Source: Dendrocalamus latiflorus (taxonomy: Eukaryota; Streptophyta; Magnoliopsida; Poales; Poaceae). From it: a stretch of 64,000 nucleotides of DNA. The translations under genes and the position numbers were made by a program. This document shows, one piece after another, positions 11,659 through 24,803 of the stretch (its first letter is position 1; each line of letters begins with the position of its first letter). The notes beneath the pieces are model-generated. The model saw only the letters and a list, made by a program, of their open reading frames with translations, was not told the origin of the DNA and searched no databases. The stretch lies in the NCBI GenBank assembly GCA_017311315.1, contig CM029620.1:687787-751786 (forward strand). The letters run 5' to 3'.

Positions 11659-12700
11659 ATCATGATACAAATATTGACATCACTTGCATAATTACTAAAA
11701 TCATTGAAACAAATGCTAAAAATAATTAAACCACGAGAAAATAACGCGAACATACAACTAAGGGGTATTTATAAGCCAACTTAACTTACAGGTGTAAAGT
11801 AAACTAAAACGAGATATAGAGAGTAAATTGAAAAGATAGGTGACTTATGGAGGTGTTTAAGTATTCGCCCCTGTATAAAAGCACATAAAAAATAGAGATC
11901 CATAGAAAACTAACATTTCATATCAACCTACACAGCGACCGTACTCAGCAACAAAGCTTAAAAATAATTTAGTCTTATACCATACAAGTACAATTAGCCG
12001 GTATCAACAAGCACACAAGAAAAGTAGATGGAGAAATTGACTTGCTTTTGTTGTCAGCTCGTGTGTGAAGACCGTTAACTGCACATCGCACTTTTTTCAT
12101 GTGCTTAAAGCCAACATACCTCTTTTCTCAAAAGTTGTTTACTGTGTGACTTAGGATGAATCATTTCCATTGTTTCGTATTGCACCGTACGAGAACTCAT
12201 CTAATATTCTGCTTTCTGAACCTGTCACACAATAAGGCTACAAACAAAATAGTAGCCTAAGAGCCTGCGCATTTGAATCGAAAAACTATGATTTATGGTT
12301 AAAATTATACTGTAGCCGACTGAAATTACACTGTACCTGATGGTGGCTTATTTAGTATAATTAAATTAAAAAATTAAAAATAGAAAAAATAGATTAGCCC
12401 ATTACGGACAATACAAACGAATACGGAAAAAAGAACCGGTAAAAAAGCTCAAAAAAACTAAAAAGCTAGAAAAAGATGAAATTTAGAAATAATGAAAAAT
12501 AAGCTAGAAGCCGAAGCTAAAGCCGAAATGAGCGGGTGGTCTCCGGCATCATATATTACACAAGTTTCAAAACATTGCCGATTTAGAAGTGACGCGATCT
12601 TCAGTATACACGTTTGGTCATTAATTTTTATAGATATATACCAATAAAAATTATAAATTGACAATATTTTGAAAGTACTTTTGATGAGAAATCCGTTATT
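11659..12700. other. AT-rich intergenic sequence
   Basis: No gene. 12262-12535 has ends that resemble each other weakly in inverted orientation (GCGCATTTGAATCG versus CGCTCATTTCGGCTT) and may be a degraded MITE. I could not confirm a TSD. Confidence 0.35.
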
Positions 12701-13165
12701 CAAGGTTGTCATAATCGTGATCCTAAATCAGATCAGAGGTTCTTTGGTAGGATCACAAATCATGTTCAATGTATAATCCAAGATCATATATGATTCTACC
12801 AAACCATGTATTTCAACGCTACTATATTTTTAAAATTACACATTTAGAACTTTTGTTTACAAAAATGTAGTCCAAATGAAAGATTATTTGTTATTCATGT
12901 AAATTATAATGGACATGGAGAGACAAAAGAACATTTTTGTGATTATAAGAACATAAACAAGTAATTATTTTAATAAAACGCTAGTATCGATAGAATCGAG
13001 TATGATTATATGAAAATTTTGATCTTGTTCCTATAATTTTTTGTTAGAATCGTAATAATATTAAGATTCTATCAAATTAAGGCTCTACCCTAGAATCAGA
13101 TCGGTCCAATCTATATCGTAAAACCATAGGATCATATGACTAGAATCGAGATTCTGACAACCTTG
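12701..13165. mobile_element. hAT-type MITE with perfect 8-bp target duplication
   Basis: The left end is CAAGGTTGTCATAATC and the right end, reverse complemented, is CAAGGTTGTCAGAATC. The element is flanked by CCGTTATT on both sides (12693-12700 and 13166-13173), an exact 8-bp TSD typical of hAT elements. The 465-bp inside is AT-rich with many GATCCTA and TAGAATC words near the ends and no coding capacity. The CAAGGTT terminus is shared with the elements at 24160-28541 and 62472-63159. Confidence 0.9.
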
Positions 13166-13246
13166 CCGTTATTATTTTCATACGACTAATTAAAATATTT
13201 CACACTTTCTAAAACAACTTCTACTAAGAAACAGAGGAAGTATTCA

Positions 13247-15754
13247 TGTAGGATTGACTACTGCAACCAGAGGGGGCTGAATGATTATCGTCGCTTTTTG
13301 GAGTCTCTTAATGATCGATGATGCTTTTGACCACTCGCTCAATCGATCGATCTGTCCAATGCTTCACTTGATTGCTTCAAACCACCAGCAATCACCAGCA
13401 CACTTTAAGCAAATCAAGAACGAGATTGATTCAATACTATCTTTATTCCTGGAATCTTATGGATTTTACAAAGTGCCCTCATAAGCACCCCTAAAAACCT
13501 TCTCGACGAAAGCCCTCTCAAAATCGCACTAAAACTTTCTCAAAAGCCATACATTAACCTTTAGCCTCTCTCTACTTTTATAGGCTAATGTCCAAAATGT
13601 GTCCTTCCCAAACACGAACACAAAACTCTATCTCTTCCTCAAATCAAGGAACCTAAAACCCTTCCAAACACGGATTTTATTCAAACTCTCAATCATCCCA
13701 GTTACGGAATTCATCCATAACTCCTAACCCAACACGTGACGAAGCCATTAGGACAGTACCTCCTGTAGCTCTATCATGCACCATCAACTCCCATATCGAA
13801 GCCTCTAGGATCGCATCTCCTATAGCTTCTCCACGCATCATCACCACTTGTGTTGAAGCCTCCTGGACCGCACCATCCGTAGCTTCTTCACAAATCACCA
13901 CATTTGATCTCCACGTGCTCCAACATGAGCTTGACCACCTCGCGTGACATCCTTGACAGCATGGACCTCAGATTTCACAATCCTAGTCCTGTCCTCCTCA
14001 TCACCGACCATGACCGCCTCCACGCCAACCTGCACATCAAAGACCAAAGAACGTTTTCTTAGCGTAAGTTCTCCACAACTTGACCGTCATTAGCACACAC
14101 ACTCAAATCATACCTTTAACCATCCACGAACACCAACCAAGTCGTCCACAACCACAAAATTCCATCGCTTTCCACAAATCAGTCTTAGACCACTCAATAC
14201 GATCGCTAGCTCAACGAGTACTTGAAAACAACAAGTACTCAGGAATTACCATCGCTTCGCTCAAAACACTCGGGAATAACAAGCATCGCTACCGACCACA
14301 GAACCTTCACATACCAACTACCAAGTACCGATCGCTACGCCTCTGACAACCAACCAGCAAAGTCTACGACTACCAAGTACTGAGTCCTTCCGACTATCGA
14401 GTACCAAGTCCTTCCGATTACCGAGTACCACGACCACCTCACCACCGAGTACTTCCATCTTCCATGTACTGAATCCTTCGAGTACTATTCACCGATCACT
14501 GACCACCACGCACCAGCTAATCATACCGTTGGCCTAATATGAGTACTCGAAATACTCAAAGATAGCAAGAATTAAAGCACTCGTACTGACCATGAAGTCT
14601 AAGACTACCGATCACGAGGTCTACGTCAATGATCGAAAAGCCTAAGACAACGATGGTAGACCTCAAAGTCTACGAGTACCAATCACAAAGTCGTCGACTA
14701 TCGAGTATCGACCAGTAAAGTCTATGGCTATTGCATATCGACCAGTAATGTCTACGACTATCGAGTACCGACCAGAAAAGTTCATGACTATCGAGTACCG
14801 ACCAGTAAAGTCCATAACTATCGAGCATCGACCAATTACTATAACTACGACCATAGACAAGATATTGTAGTTACGACCATCAACAAAAGCACTGTAGTTA
14901 CAACCATCAAAAGTACTATAGCTATGACATCAAAAAGTACTGTAACTTACCATCTTTTACCAGGTATGGTCGTTCTGCCGTATTCGATGTTCCGTGGTCA
15001 AAATATCGTGATCGGAGAATGACGAGGTCAAAATACCATGATCGGATTGTCATGGTCGAAGCTTGATGTGGTCAAAATACCGTAGTTGATAAACCGTGAT
15101 CGAAACTAGACGTGGTCGAAGTCTGACGTGGTTGAAGCCGAACGCGGTTGATGTCTGACATGGTCAAAGCTAGATGTGATCGAAGTCGGATGTGGTCGAA
15201 GTCTGATGTGGTTAAAGTCTGACATGGTCGAAGTCAAACGTGATCGAAGTCTGACATGGTTGAAGCCGGACGTGATCAAAGTCGGATGTGGTTGAAGTCT
15301 ATCATTCAGTCTTGCCGATTAGACCATCCATCACAAGACTAATTGGACTAGCCATGACAAGACCAATCAGACCAGCCATCACAAGGCCGATCGGACTACC
15401 GTCCGAAACTTCGATGCCACTCGAACACCGTTCGATACTGCGCTGCCACTTGAATGCCATCTGATACTCAAAAGATACTTGAATGTCGTCTGATACCAAA
15501 TGGACCCAACCGAAACCACTCGGAGCAGACCAAAACCACTCAGACCCAACTAAAACTATTCAGAGTAGATCAAAATCACTTGGAGCAATCAAAACCACTC
15601 GGACCAGACTAAAACCACTTGAGCGCAATTGACCACTCGGAGCTATCCAAAACCACTTGGCCTGGACCGAAACTTTCAAAAATGCAAATTCTAATAAAAC
15701 CAAATGTCAATTATTCATCATCGACAGCATGCACGACCATCACATGGTCTCACA
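13247..15754 (-). mobile_element. LTR of a SIRE/Maximus-like element (minus orientation)
   Basis: On the plus strand it runs from TGTAGGATTG to GGTCTCACA. Its reverse complement matches the LTR at 272-1350 at both ends. It is longer (about 2.5 kb), mainly because of expanded short repeats: GACTATCGAGTACCGACCAG-like units (14650-14840), GGTCGAAGTCTGACGTGG-like units (15050-15300) and AAAACCACTYGGA-like units (15520-15660). No polypurine tract or primer site adjoins it, and the 5 bp on the two sides do not match. It is therefore a remnant cut by the next element, not a clean solo LTR. Confidence 0.6.
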
Positions 15755-15755
15755 A

Positions 15756-17604
15756 TGTTGGACCGAAATGGCGATAGAGGGGGGGTGAATGTCGCTTTCT
15801 AAAATAAATTCGCCCCTCAAGAATCCACACTTATACTTCTTCTCTAATAGCTATGGAAGCTATAAAGAAAGAAGATAGGCACTACTGGAAATCACAGCAA
15901 TATGGATAAACCAGATCCGAAAAAGACAATCAAGAAAAATAATTTCAGAGCAAGTCAGACTGCAAGCGGTAGTACCGCTGAGATGAGCGGTAGTACCGCT
16001 GGGCGGTAGTACCGCTATGCCGAGCGGTAGTACCTCTTGCCGGAGACGTTCGGACCGTCCGAACGTTTCATCGCTGCCGATCGGACTGGTCCGAACATGG
16101 GTGGTAGTACCGCTGAGCCGAGCGGTAGTACCTCTCCAGGAGCGGTAGTACCGCACGAAGAATTTCAGCAAACAGGAAACTGAAACCTGAAAAACTGAAC
16201 TTCGGGTAGGACTGCAGCTCTTCGAAAATCAAGGCAAATGGTGGTTTTCTTTCATTCTTTTTGGGCCAAAGCATTACTACAACATATCAAACAGTAAGGG
16301 GGCTTTGGGAAACAAAGAAACCACACCAAGAAACAAGAATTTCAGATTTGGGTAAAAATATGAAATCTTGTAAGAACCAAGCCAAAAAACAAATTACTCC
16401 TCAACCTTTGATCTTTTGGCCAGGAAATTTTGAGGATAGCTACTCAATAGCCTCTGGACTTTCCATGCCAAATTTCAAGCCGTCTCGCGAAGGGAATCAA
16501 CATTTGCATAAAACCCTAGAAGGAGGAAATGAAGAACAGGGAGGCTCAAAAACCTAAATCTGAAATTAAACAAAGTTTACTCTTGGGAAACTCGATCAAA
16601 TGATCTTGAGGCATCATCCCAACATAGAGCAACCCATTTTGGGCCTTCCCAGCAAGAAACAACAAGAAACTCAAAAAGTCAAGAAATCAACAGAGAGGAG
16701 CATCGAAGAGAAAAATGAACAGAGTGACAAGATCTGAATCAATCTCAAACTCCACCATCTTAATATTGATAAAGAGGAAAGGAGATACATGATTGATACA
16801 AGAGGAATGATTACAAGTCACTCAATCCATCCTCTCACTCTCCCTCTCCATCCTCAAGATCACCAAGAGCTTCACATGCTTCTTGGGAGGAACACACAGA
16901 CTCTCAAGAAACCATCGAAGGGGACACAGAGGGAACACAACTCTGCCTCCACCAACAACTCTCAATCACTAAAGCCTAAAGCCAAAACAAACTCTAAAGC
17001 CTATTTTGTCTGAAGGAAACCCTAAAAACACTTCAAGTGTTCAAGTGGGCATGCAGCCCCTCCAACCTATTTATAGCCTTGGCTAATGGGTCTCCGCCCC
17101 GTTACACCCGCTAAATCCAACGGAGCCCGCTCTCGCTTGTGCAGATTTGCGAAATTCCCGTTTCGCCCCTCCTGCACCTTCCGGGAAGCTTCGCGCTCCT
17201 TGTCTCGCACGCCTCGCAACCACCTCGAGTCCACGTCGTCTTCGACACATCCCGACCGTTCTGACCTCAGCGCCACCTGCGCCTAGTCCGGTCCACCGTG
17301 TCTCGGCACGACTCAACCCGATGTCCTGCAGCCACACAGACAAGAAACACATCAAATAGCACCGCTCGATACATGAAAGCGTAAATGGTATAAACACACC
17401 ATACTAACACACACTGAAGTCAAAACCTGTCGAATCATCGGAATAAGTATCCTAATCCCATACAACAAAGTCTGACCAAGTCCGACCGAGCCCGTTGCGC
17501 CACGCAACGTCTAGGTCCGAACCACCCAAACCAAACTTGACTTACCCAAAGCGATGTCAATTACTCATCATAAACACGGGATGACCTCAACATGGTCTCT
17601 CACA
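15756..17604 (-). mobile_element. 3' LTR of a second SIRE/Maximus-like element (minus orientation)
   Basis: The plus strand starts TGTTGGACCG and ends TCTCACA. Both termini resemble the preceding LTR (a G-run plus TGAATG near one end; ATGTCAATTA, TCATCAT and CATGGTCTC near the other). On the minus strand it is directly preceded by AAGTGGGAGATTG, the polypurine tract typical of SIRE/Maximus elements, so this is the 3' LTR of a minus-strand element. It contains a cluster of near-palindromic GCGGTAGTACCGC units at 15960-16155. Short open frames at 16261-17360 are not supported as genes. Confidence 0.7.
15964..16154. repeat. Cluster of seven GCGGTAGTACCGC near-palindromes
   Basis: Near-identical units occur at about 15966, 15989, 16003, 16023, 16102, 16122 and 16140, some ending in CTCT in place of CGCT. 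Each is almost its own reverse complement. Similar units are known in LTRs of grass copia elements, and this cluster lies inside the LTR at 15756-17604. Confidence 0.8.
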
Positions 17605-17790
17605 CAATCTCCCACTTGATGAATATATTGACAACACCTCAAAAACTCTTGAATGAGAGAATTTGTGAGAGAATTTGCAAAAGGAACTGACTATAGCCAA
17701 AAGAGCACAAAGACCACCATCAGCAGCCCAGAGACACCATCGGCCCTACAGAATACTTTGAAGTATGTTCTAAAGCAGGCCAAAAAATAA
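17605..17790 (-). mobile_element. Polypurine tract and short 3' internal piece of the SIRE-like element
   Basis: On the minus strand this gives internal sequence ending TATTCATCAAGTGGGAGATTG directly before the LTR at 17604. Similarity to the element at the left edge stops a little further in. The border near 17790 is approximate; the rest of the element is missing. Confidence 0.5.
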
Positions 17791-18722
17791 TGCACAAACT
17801 AAGTTGCGGTCATTTGATGGATCACGTCGCGCACATTGGGCACCCAGTGGGGCCACCATGCTCGCCCGCTAGGTCATCGCAACCTAGTGAGTCTGACCGG
17901 CCATCGCAATCTATTGAGTCTGCTCGGCGTCATAGTACTAGCCGCCAGTCATCCGCGGGCCGTATGAATGAAGAGGTAACTTACGTATAAACCTACGTTT
18001 TGTTTTCCTGTTAGGTCTTACGTTCCGCTAACATCATGTCGTTCTCCTGCCGCTGGTCCGTCATCAAGATACAACACTTTTGACGTCTGCACCACCTACA
18101 CAGACTACCACTTTCCGTCATTCATTTTTGCTGCACATCCAGTAGGTACGATATTCGCATTCTACATTTAGAATATTTATTGTGACTAACATCGTGTTAT
18201 CTTGCAGCCTCTAATTCAATGTAGGAGTGACATCAAGTCCACCGATGATGATATGGACCTCCCGGATGCTTCTAGGGAGCGGTACATAGTGCCAAGGTTT
18301 GCAGCGTACGCACAGCAAAGCTCATCGTTCACACTATATCAAGGGTTTGGAGACTTCGGTAGGCAGAGCTCCTCCAACTTCGCTGCAACGTCGTACGGCC
18401 AAGGCGAGAGTTCCTCAGTACCACGAGGGGGATTTTTAGAGTCCTTTGTTCACGACATTTTTACTGGCGGCCTGCAGTTCAGCATGTCTCAACTGGAGAA
18501 TATTAACACTTACCGGACCCAACCTGTTGTACCTCAGCCTACTAGACCACCGCTGGCTACTGAACAAACAGAACGGTATCCATATCTCCTCCGAACCGAG
18601 ACACATGCTCTGTACCGGCTGACATACCCCATAGAACATGCTCATGCTCAACGGAAGACAAGGCCACGCATGGAGAGGTAGACGCTGTGAGGAGATAGCA
18701 GTAGCTCAGATGGGTGAGCTAT
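17791..18722 (+). other. Possible exons of an unrecognised gene or element
   Basis: Two open frames stand out: 17790-17990 (66 residues, Ser/Pro/Arg-rich) and 18202-18681 (159 residues, LPDASRERYIVPRFAAYAQQ at the start, many Ser/Gln, ending in a basic KTRPRMER tail). The second follows a TTGCAG acceptor-like site at about 18208, so both could be exons on the plus strand. The composition recalls the variable tails of transposon-derived plant proteins, but no diagnostic domain is seen. I do not assign a function. Confidence 0.3.
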
Positions 18723-21700
18723 TGTCGGAGCCCAGATATTAACATCCGGATTCCTCTGTGATTCCACCGCACTATTCCCTGGATCAGTAGATAGTGCTCA
18801 CAGATTACAGTTCTGAATATCAAAGTTCATATCATGCGGAAACGTAAATATAATAGTAGACTTACTCATAGGCCGATTAGGCCGAAATCAATAAATTGCA
18901 GCAGCGGAAGAACGAAGCACACAGGTGGGACCTTCAGGACATGCCCACAGGCAGCCAACTGGAGGTTCGCGACCTAGCCCTTGACATCTTCATCTTCTTG
19001 GCTAGCTTGTCCAATCTTGTTGCTGAGGCGAGGTGATTTGATTTCCTGATTCTGAATTTTTGTCGCAAAAGCGAGCATGAGCACTCCGACCCCGTGCTCC
19101 GCGAGCCAATACACAGAATGCAAATAAATAGTATGCATGGCTTAACAAAGGAGAGGCTCGGGCTATTTTATTTTGCGTAGAGTGCTTTTGAATACAATTA
19201 ATTAAAAATCCCTAAGACCTAGCAATTTGAACCAAATCATAATGTACAAGGAAATGCATTATTAATATCGATTCAGATTCCATCCACCGTTACATGGCAT
19301 CTGCACCATATGCTTATCTTTCAGCGTTATAGCCGCTTAACTTACCACTGGGACGACGCCCAGGACAATTCCAAACCAGGGCAGTCCTTCGCCCTTCAAG
19401 TTTCTCATTCCCAGTTTCCAATGTTTTTAAAACAGAACTATATCCAGTTAAGTTCCCATGTCTGTCCATGACCGTGGGCACGGCTATTCGAATAGTTTTG
19501 ACTCTGCAGAGTTTGTACACTTTCACCACAAGAGATGAACTATCCTTCTTGCCAACATGCCTCCTTAGGCATGAGACCCAGATAATTTATCACAAAGCCT
19601 TTACCTTACTCCGATCTAGCTAGACACCACCCACGCTGAGGTTTCACCGCTGAAGGGTTACACCACCACAGTCAGAAGCCCCCTCTTGCGCCGTGCGAGT
19701 ACAGTACACCCTGTGCCTCACTGTGAGTAAACCAGTACACCCTGGCACCCACTTCCCTCGGTGATGTCTGAACTAAACCCTTGCAAGTTATTCAGCTAGG
19801 TCGTACCCATTATAGACTTGTGGTTGTACTGTTTTACACGGGTTGACATGACAAGATTCGGTCCTTAGTATTATCTGAGCGGTTCTACCACACTCCATAA
19901 TTTGTGCTCCCACCGCACCACATACCAGCCCCCAAGCCATCCGCTCAGATATTTAAGCAAGTTGGGATTTTTGAGAGCATAAAATAACCATATCAAAGGA
20001 TACCAGTCATTCCCACCATGACTGCCCAACCAATTTTTCTCAGGATTAAAAGTGGTGCTTGGGCGCTCTCGCGCCCATGAGTATCTAAACAATACTAAGC
20101 ATGGCATATATTTAGGGACTTATTTTCCAAAGGTTACTATTATAATTTTTCTAGGGTGACAAGGTTCTCATGTTCAAATATTCCAAAGGAGGGGCAATAT
20201 TAACCAAGTTAGACAATAGGCATTTAACTACAATTCTAAATTAAACATGGATTTGCATATAAATTAACAGCATGCAATTTGATAATTTAAACCAAATAAT
20301 TTGCAGAAAATGTAGGTTCAACATGATCAAAGTATTGACTCGCCTGGCGCGGTTTACCGCAGTCTTGAGTTCACTCAAAGCTTTCTCATACGATGGTTTT
20401 GAGCTTCCGGTTCTTATCTTCACCTTGCTCTTGATCACACTTGATCCATTGATTCTTCGGGGCTCCAGTTTCTAACTATGCGATAAGCGACTGAATCCAA
20501 ATAAAAGCAAAGCAAATAACTCAAGAGATCCAAATAAATCCAAATACTTTAAATGCCCGATTTAATTTAATTTATACATTTATTACGATTTGAGGATAGA
20601 AGGATGATTCGGTTTGGTGTGCTGCAAACATAGTGGTAGCTGGATTTGAGCAAGAGGACGAGTTACCTGAATAGCTTTACCGTGAGGGAAAATTTAGGAT
20701 AATAAGAGGTCACAAGTGAGGAAGTATCTACGGGAATAATTTGCTTTGGGAAACAAGTGGCCGACATAGTCGATTGGAGAAAGGCGAGGTTCGATCTTTT
20801 AGTAGATGCCTTTCTATTTATTGATTTATATTTATCAGGAAAGTTCCAGGAGTCAGGTAAGACTTATGGACAAAGGGGAGAAATTACCCGAGATATTAAA
20901 GAGTGACAGAACCTTATAATTTCGGGATACAGAGATTTTACATGAGATTATTTTTGTTTAGTGCTCGAAGATACCTAGATATAGCTGATGGCAGAATATG
21001 ATGTCTCAAACTCTTTATTAATAATTTCTTTTATTATTTTTTTATATTTATCAAGGAAGTTCCATGAGTTAGGATGGACCTATGAATTAATGTATAAGTT
21101 TAGTGGGGTATTACTTTGTCGAGCGCTAATATTCAGGTTATTTTGGCTTACCAAATAAATTTTAGGGTCTAGGTGTATAGCATTTTATGGTGTGATATTT
21201 TATGTGAATTTCTCTGTCAATTAATCAGTTTATTAATTAAATGATTAACACCTCAATTTATTATCACATGGAATTGTTTATTTAGCCACTGTTATTTAAA
21301 TGGTTACCACTAGCTGATTTCTATTTTTCGTTGACCAGTGACCATTGAGCTATTCTAGGGTGGCCACTATACTATTCTAGTTCTTAATTACAACTCAAAT
21401 AAAAATACCACTCCTAGCCATGCCTAGTATCATTGGACTTCAGATTACACATTAGCGAGATTATTTTAATTACCACTGACCCATGGCTACTATATTTTAG
21501 TACCTGTACACTAATATGACCTTTTATCAGGAGGCATTCCGAGATCCAACTAACATTGACATTTCATACTTTTAATTGTTGTCTGGCATAATTTTGATCT
21601 TAACTAAGCTCTTATTTACATGAGACCGAGATTGCTATGCAGGGTTATATTTCATTATTGTTACTTAGATTAAATCTACCGCTGAGATTTACTTAATGGC

Positions 21701-22189
21701 GGCATGGTAAATGTTAGAGCTTATATTTTAATTATAATTAAGGGTAATCTTTCAATTTAAAGCCTTATTTTCATAGTCAAACATGGTATCAAATTTATTT
21801 TCCTCAACCTAATCTTGGATATATTTTAAACTAGGATCCTTATTAAACTTGGACATTAAACAAAACCATATTTTGTTGGTGCCTTTAATTGATAATTAGA
21901 CCACAAATATAAATAATCAAATCTTAAATCTTAAGTAACCTTATTTCATACCCCAATTAAATTTATTAGCTTCCATGGATTTTTCTAAATTTTTCCTTAA
22001 TGGAAACGGTTGCTAAAAACAAAAGAATGAAAAGAAAGGAAGAAATGTGCCGAGTGGGGGCTCGAACTCAACACCTTATTACGGTAAAAGGTTATGTAGC
22101 CGGCGCTGGTGACCATCTGGGCACTCACCATTTTGTGATGTTGGTAGGGTTTAGTTTTAGATGAAGCTACTGCTGAATCCGAGCTCTAA

Positions 22190-23460
22190 ACAGAAGACCA
22201 AAACAGGGGAAGCGGCGGCGTTGGACAGAAGGCGACGGCGCCGGCGAGGGGATAGCTAGAGGGAGGCAGCGGACGGTTAAATGGAGTTATGGGAGCTCAA
22301 GGGACCCGAGGGAGGCGCTGGCGTGAGCTGAGAGGCTTCAAGAGGGACCGGCAGCGAGGCTCGGCAGTCGGAAGCGGGGTGAAAAGGGGACGCCGGTGGC
22401 CGGAAGGGGGAATGAAGATAGAGGGGCGCGCATGAGCTACCGGGAGTCAAGAGAAAGCTTACCACGCATTTGGCCAAGCTGGAGCAAGCCCGAGGTGAAC
22501 CGGCTGCGTGCACGGGCGGCGGCGCGGAGGAGGTCGCCGTGGAGGGAGGAGCTCCGGCGACGGGGAGGTTGGCCGGCAGTTGGGGAAGATTCCTGGCATC
22601 GTGGAGATGCTCCCAAAGCGTGGAATCGGCCGGAGGAGCCTTGAGGAGGCAATGGCGACCGTGGAGGCGGCGGTGGCCGGTGTTGGGGGAGATGACCGGT
22701 GCGTGAGCTTCGGTGAACGAGAAGTCGATTAACCCGAAGAGAAGGCAGACGGAAGGTGGAGGCTCGCCGTGACGCAGTCAAAATGGGGAAAGCATCACCG
22801 AAACGGCCGGGGCAGCGTGGGGCGGCGGCGGCCGTGTGCGGGCATGGTTTTATAGCTGCGGAAACAAGGAGGGGAAGGGGAGGCGCAGGGAAAAATTGGG
22901 GGAACCGGCTGCCTTATAGCGCGAGGAGGAGGGCCTGTGGTGGTGCTGCCGCTGACGACCCGGCAACAGTGCGTGGAGTGGGCACCGGCGTGGCTGGCGT
23001 AGCATGCACGGCGACGTGATGGAGGTGGTTGGCGCAGGGCATGGCGGGGTGTTGTGAGCGCGGGGTCTGCGCGGGCATGTGCGTGGCGTAAGGTCCTGAC
23101 GGGAGAAGGTAGCGAGGCGACGGGGGCAGGTGCGGTGACGCAATGAGGACGGAGGCCGGGCGGTTGGGAGCGAAGTGAAAGCAGGGCAGAGAAGAAAGAG
23201 TGGAGGGAGAGGAGTCAGCGCAGGGGCGCTCGGTGCGGCGTTGACGGGCAAAAACCGGGGGCGGCGAGGAGAAACCGTGGGTGGAGCAGGCGCGGCGTAG
23301 TGCATGTCCGCCATGGGGAGGCCGAAGGCTGAGCACAGCAGAGCGCGGGCGCACGTGTAGAAGAAGAGAAGGAGCGGGCGCGCGCACAGGGGAGAGAGAG
23401 AGGGCCCAGCGGCCAGAGAAGAAGTTCGGGAGAAAAGGGGGAAAGAGTGGGGCCCACATG
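22190..23460. other. GC-rich segment inside the solo LTR
   Basis: About 1.3 kb of GC-rich DNA with open frames on both strands (for example 22914-23459 minus). The frames have biased Ala/Arg/Pro/Gly composition and no conserved motif. The other solo LTR has a GC-rich segment at a similar distance from its 3' end (31830-32940). It may be the LTR promoter/leader or acquired DNA. Confidence 0.5.
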
Positions 23461-23754
23461 TAATAGAGAGGAAAATTGGGGAGAGAAAATGAGAAGCTTT
23501 TGGATTTTTAACTTTGAACTTTAACTGACATTAAAATTTACTGATTTGTGGGTGTCATTTAGGATTCAAGCTCTAAATTTTCAATTATCAAATAAGAGTT
23601 TTTAGTATTATTATTACCTAGGTTATATGTGTATATACATGATTTCATATATTGTTATTCGTTGGCTTACTTAATTTTGCATATATAAATCTTCATATAT
23701 ATATTTATTATTATTTCCTATATTGATAAACTCTTCCTGGCACAATTTGTATAT

Positions 23755-23758
<4 letters not shown>

Positions 23759-23843
<85 letters not shown>
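23759..23843. repeat. (AT)n microsatellite
   Basis: About 85 bases of uninterrupted AT dinucleotides within the 3' part of the solo LTR. Confidence 0.97.
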
Positions 23844-23844
<1 letters not shown>

Positions 23845-24803
23845 TTATGTGCTTGTATTTTTGATCATTCACTTTTTATTGCTTTTTATGTCATTATCTC
23901 CAAAATGAGATTTTTTTATATTTAATTCAATTTTTTTTCTCTTTCTTTTCTGGATCATCTTTTCAGATTCTTATTTTAAATTTTAGTTCTCTGTTGTTTA
24001 AACATGTTTGTTTTCTTCTCGTTCCTTTTAACCTTCGGAACCTTCACCAAATTTTTCAGAAAATCCCATAAACTCCAAATTCAAATGAAATACATTGCAA
24101 TAATAATTCAAAAGCTTTAAATTCTTAAATTCAAATTTTCAGGATGTTACAGCTATATCCAAGGTTATTAAGGCGGTAAGGCGAGGTGCGGCGACCCACC
24201 CCCTTCCAGACGCCTAGGCGAATAAGGCGTGCGGCGAGGCGACGCCATACACATACCCTAACCTACCATGCAACAGCACAAACATACACTGATACATACC
24301 TTTTTGCTGCCAATTCTGGAGGCCATGTAGTAGTGATCCTCCTGTTTCCAGTTGCCTTGTTCCATGTACCATACAGCCCCTGACAAGTTTCAACATGTGT
24401 GACTCATTAATATAATTATGTAACAGAAATACTTTGTAATGAGATGAAATATGGATAAAGCATTCAAGTGAAATACCTTTTGATGATCTGAACTCTCCTT
24501 TCTTCTCCCAAACAGCAAGCTGCATATACAATAAGGAATTTAGCAACAGCGGCAAGCAAATATCAATATATCATCGTTACATCAGTGATCAGTCCATAAA
24601 CTTAGATTTAGATAATAGTGGCAATAAATAATAGCAGTCCACACTCGTTAGCCACATTACAAACATTCCACAAATATAACTACGTAAGATAGAGTCTTAG
24701 TGGCATAATTAGTACTTTAGTAGTCAACAGCCACATAATTGCATAACAACATAGCCCAACCACCAAAAGCTTAAGAGTCTAATGGCATGCTAATTGCTAA
24801 GAG

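Larger units (their letters stand above)
18723..24151 (+). mobile_element. Giant solo LTR (5.4 kb) with 5-bp target duplication
   Basis: The segment starts TGTCGGAGCCCAGA and ends AGGATGTTACA. It is flanked by GCTAT on both sides (18718-18722 and 24152-24156). No primer site, polypurine tract or pol gene is attached, so it is read as a solo LTR. It is homologous, in inverted orientation, to 31345-37233 over most of its length: start region, CGCCTGGCGCGGTTTACCGC near 20341, and terminal GATGTTACA. It includes a GC-rich segment at 22190-23460 and an AT microsatellite at 23759-23843. The terminal style suggests a gypsy element; the family is not proved. Confidence 0.8.

Noticed and set aside
13190..13246. 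Stowaway-like end (TACTTCCTCTGTTTCTTAG on the minus strand)
   Set aside because: Only one end could be found and no TA duplication was verified.
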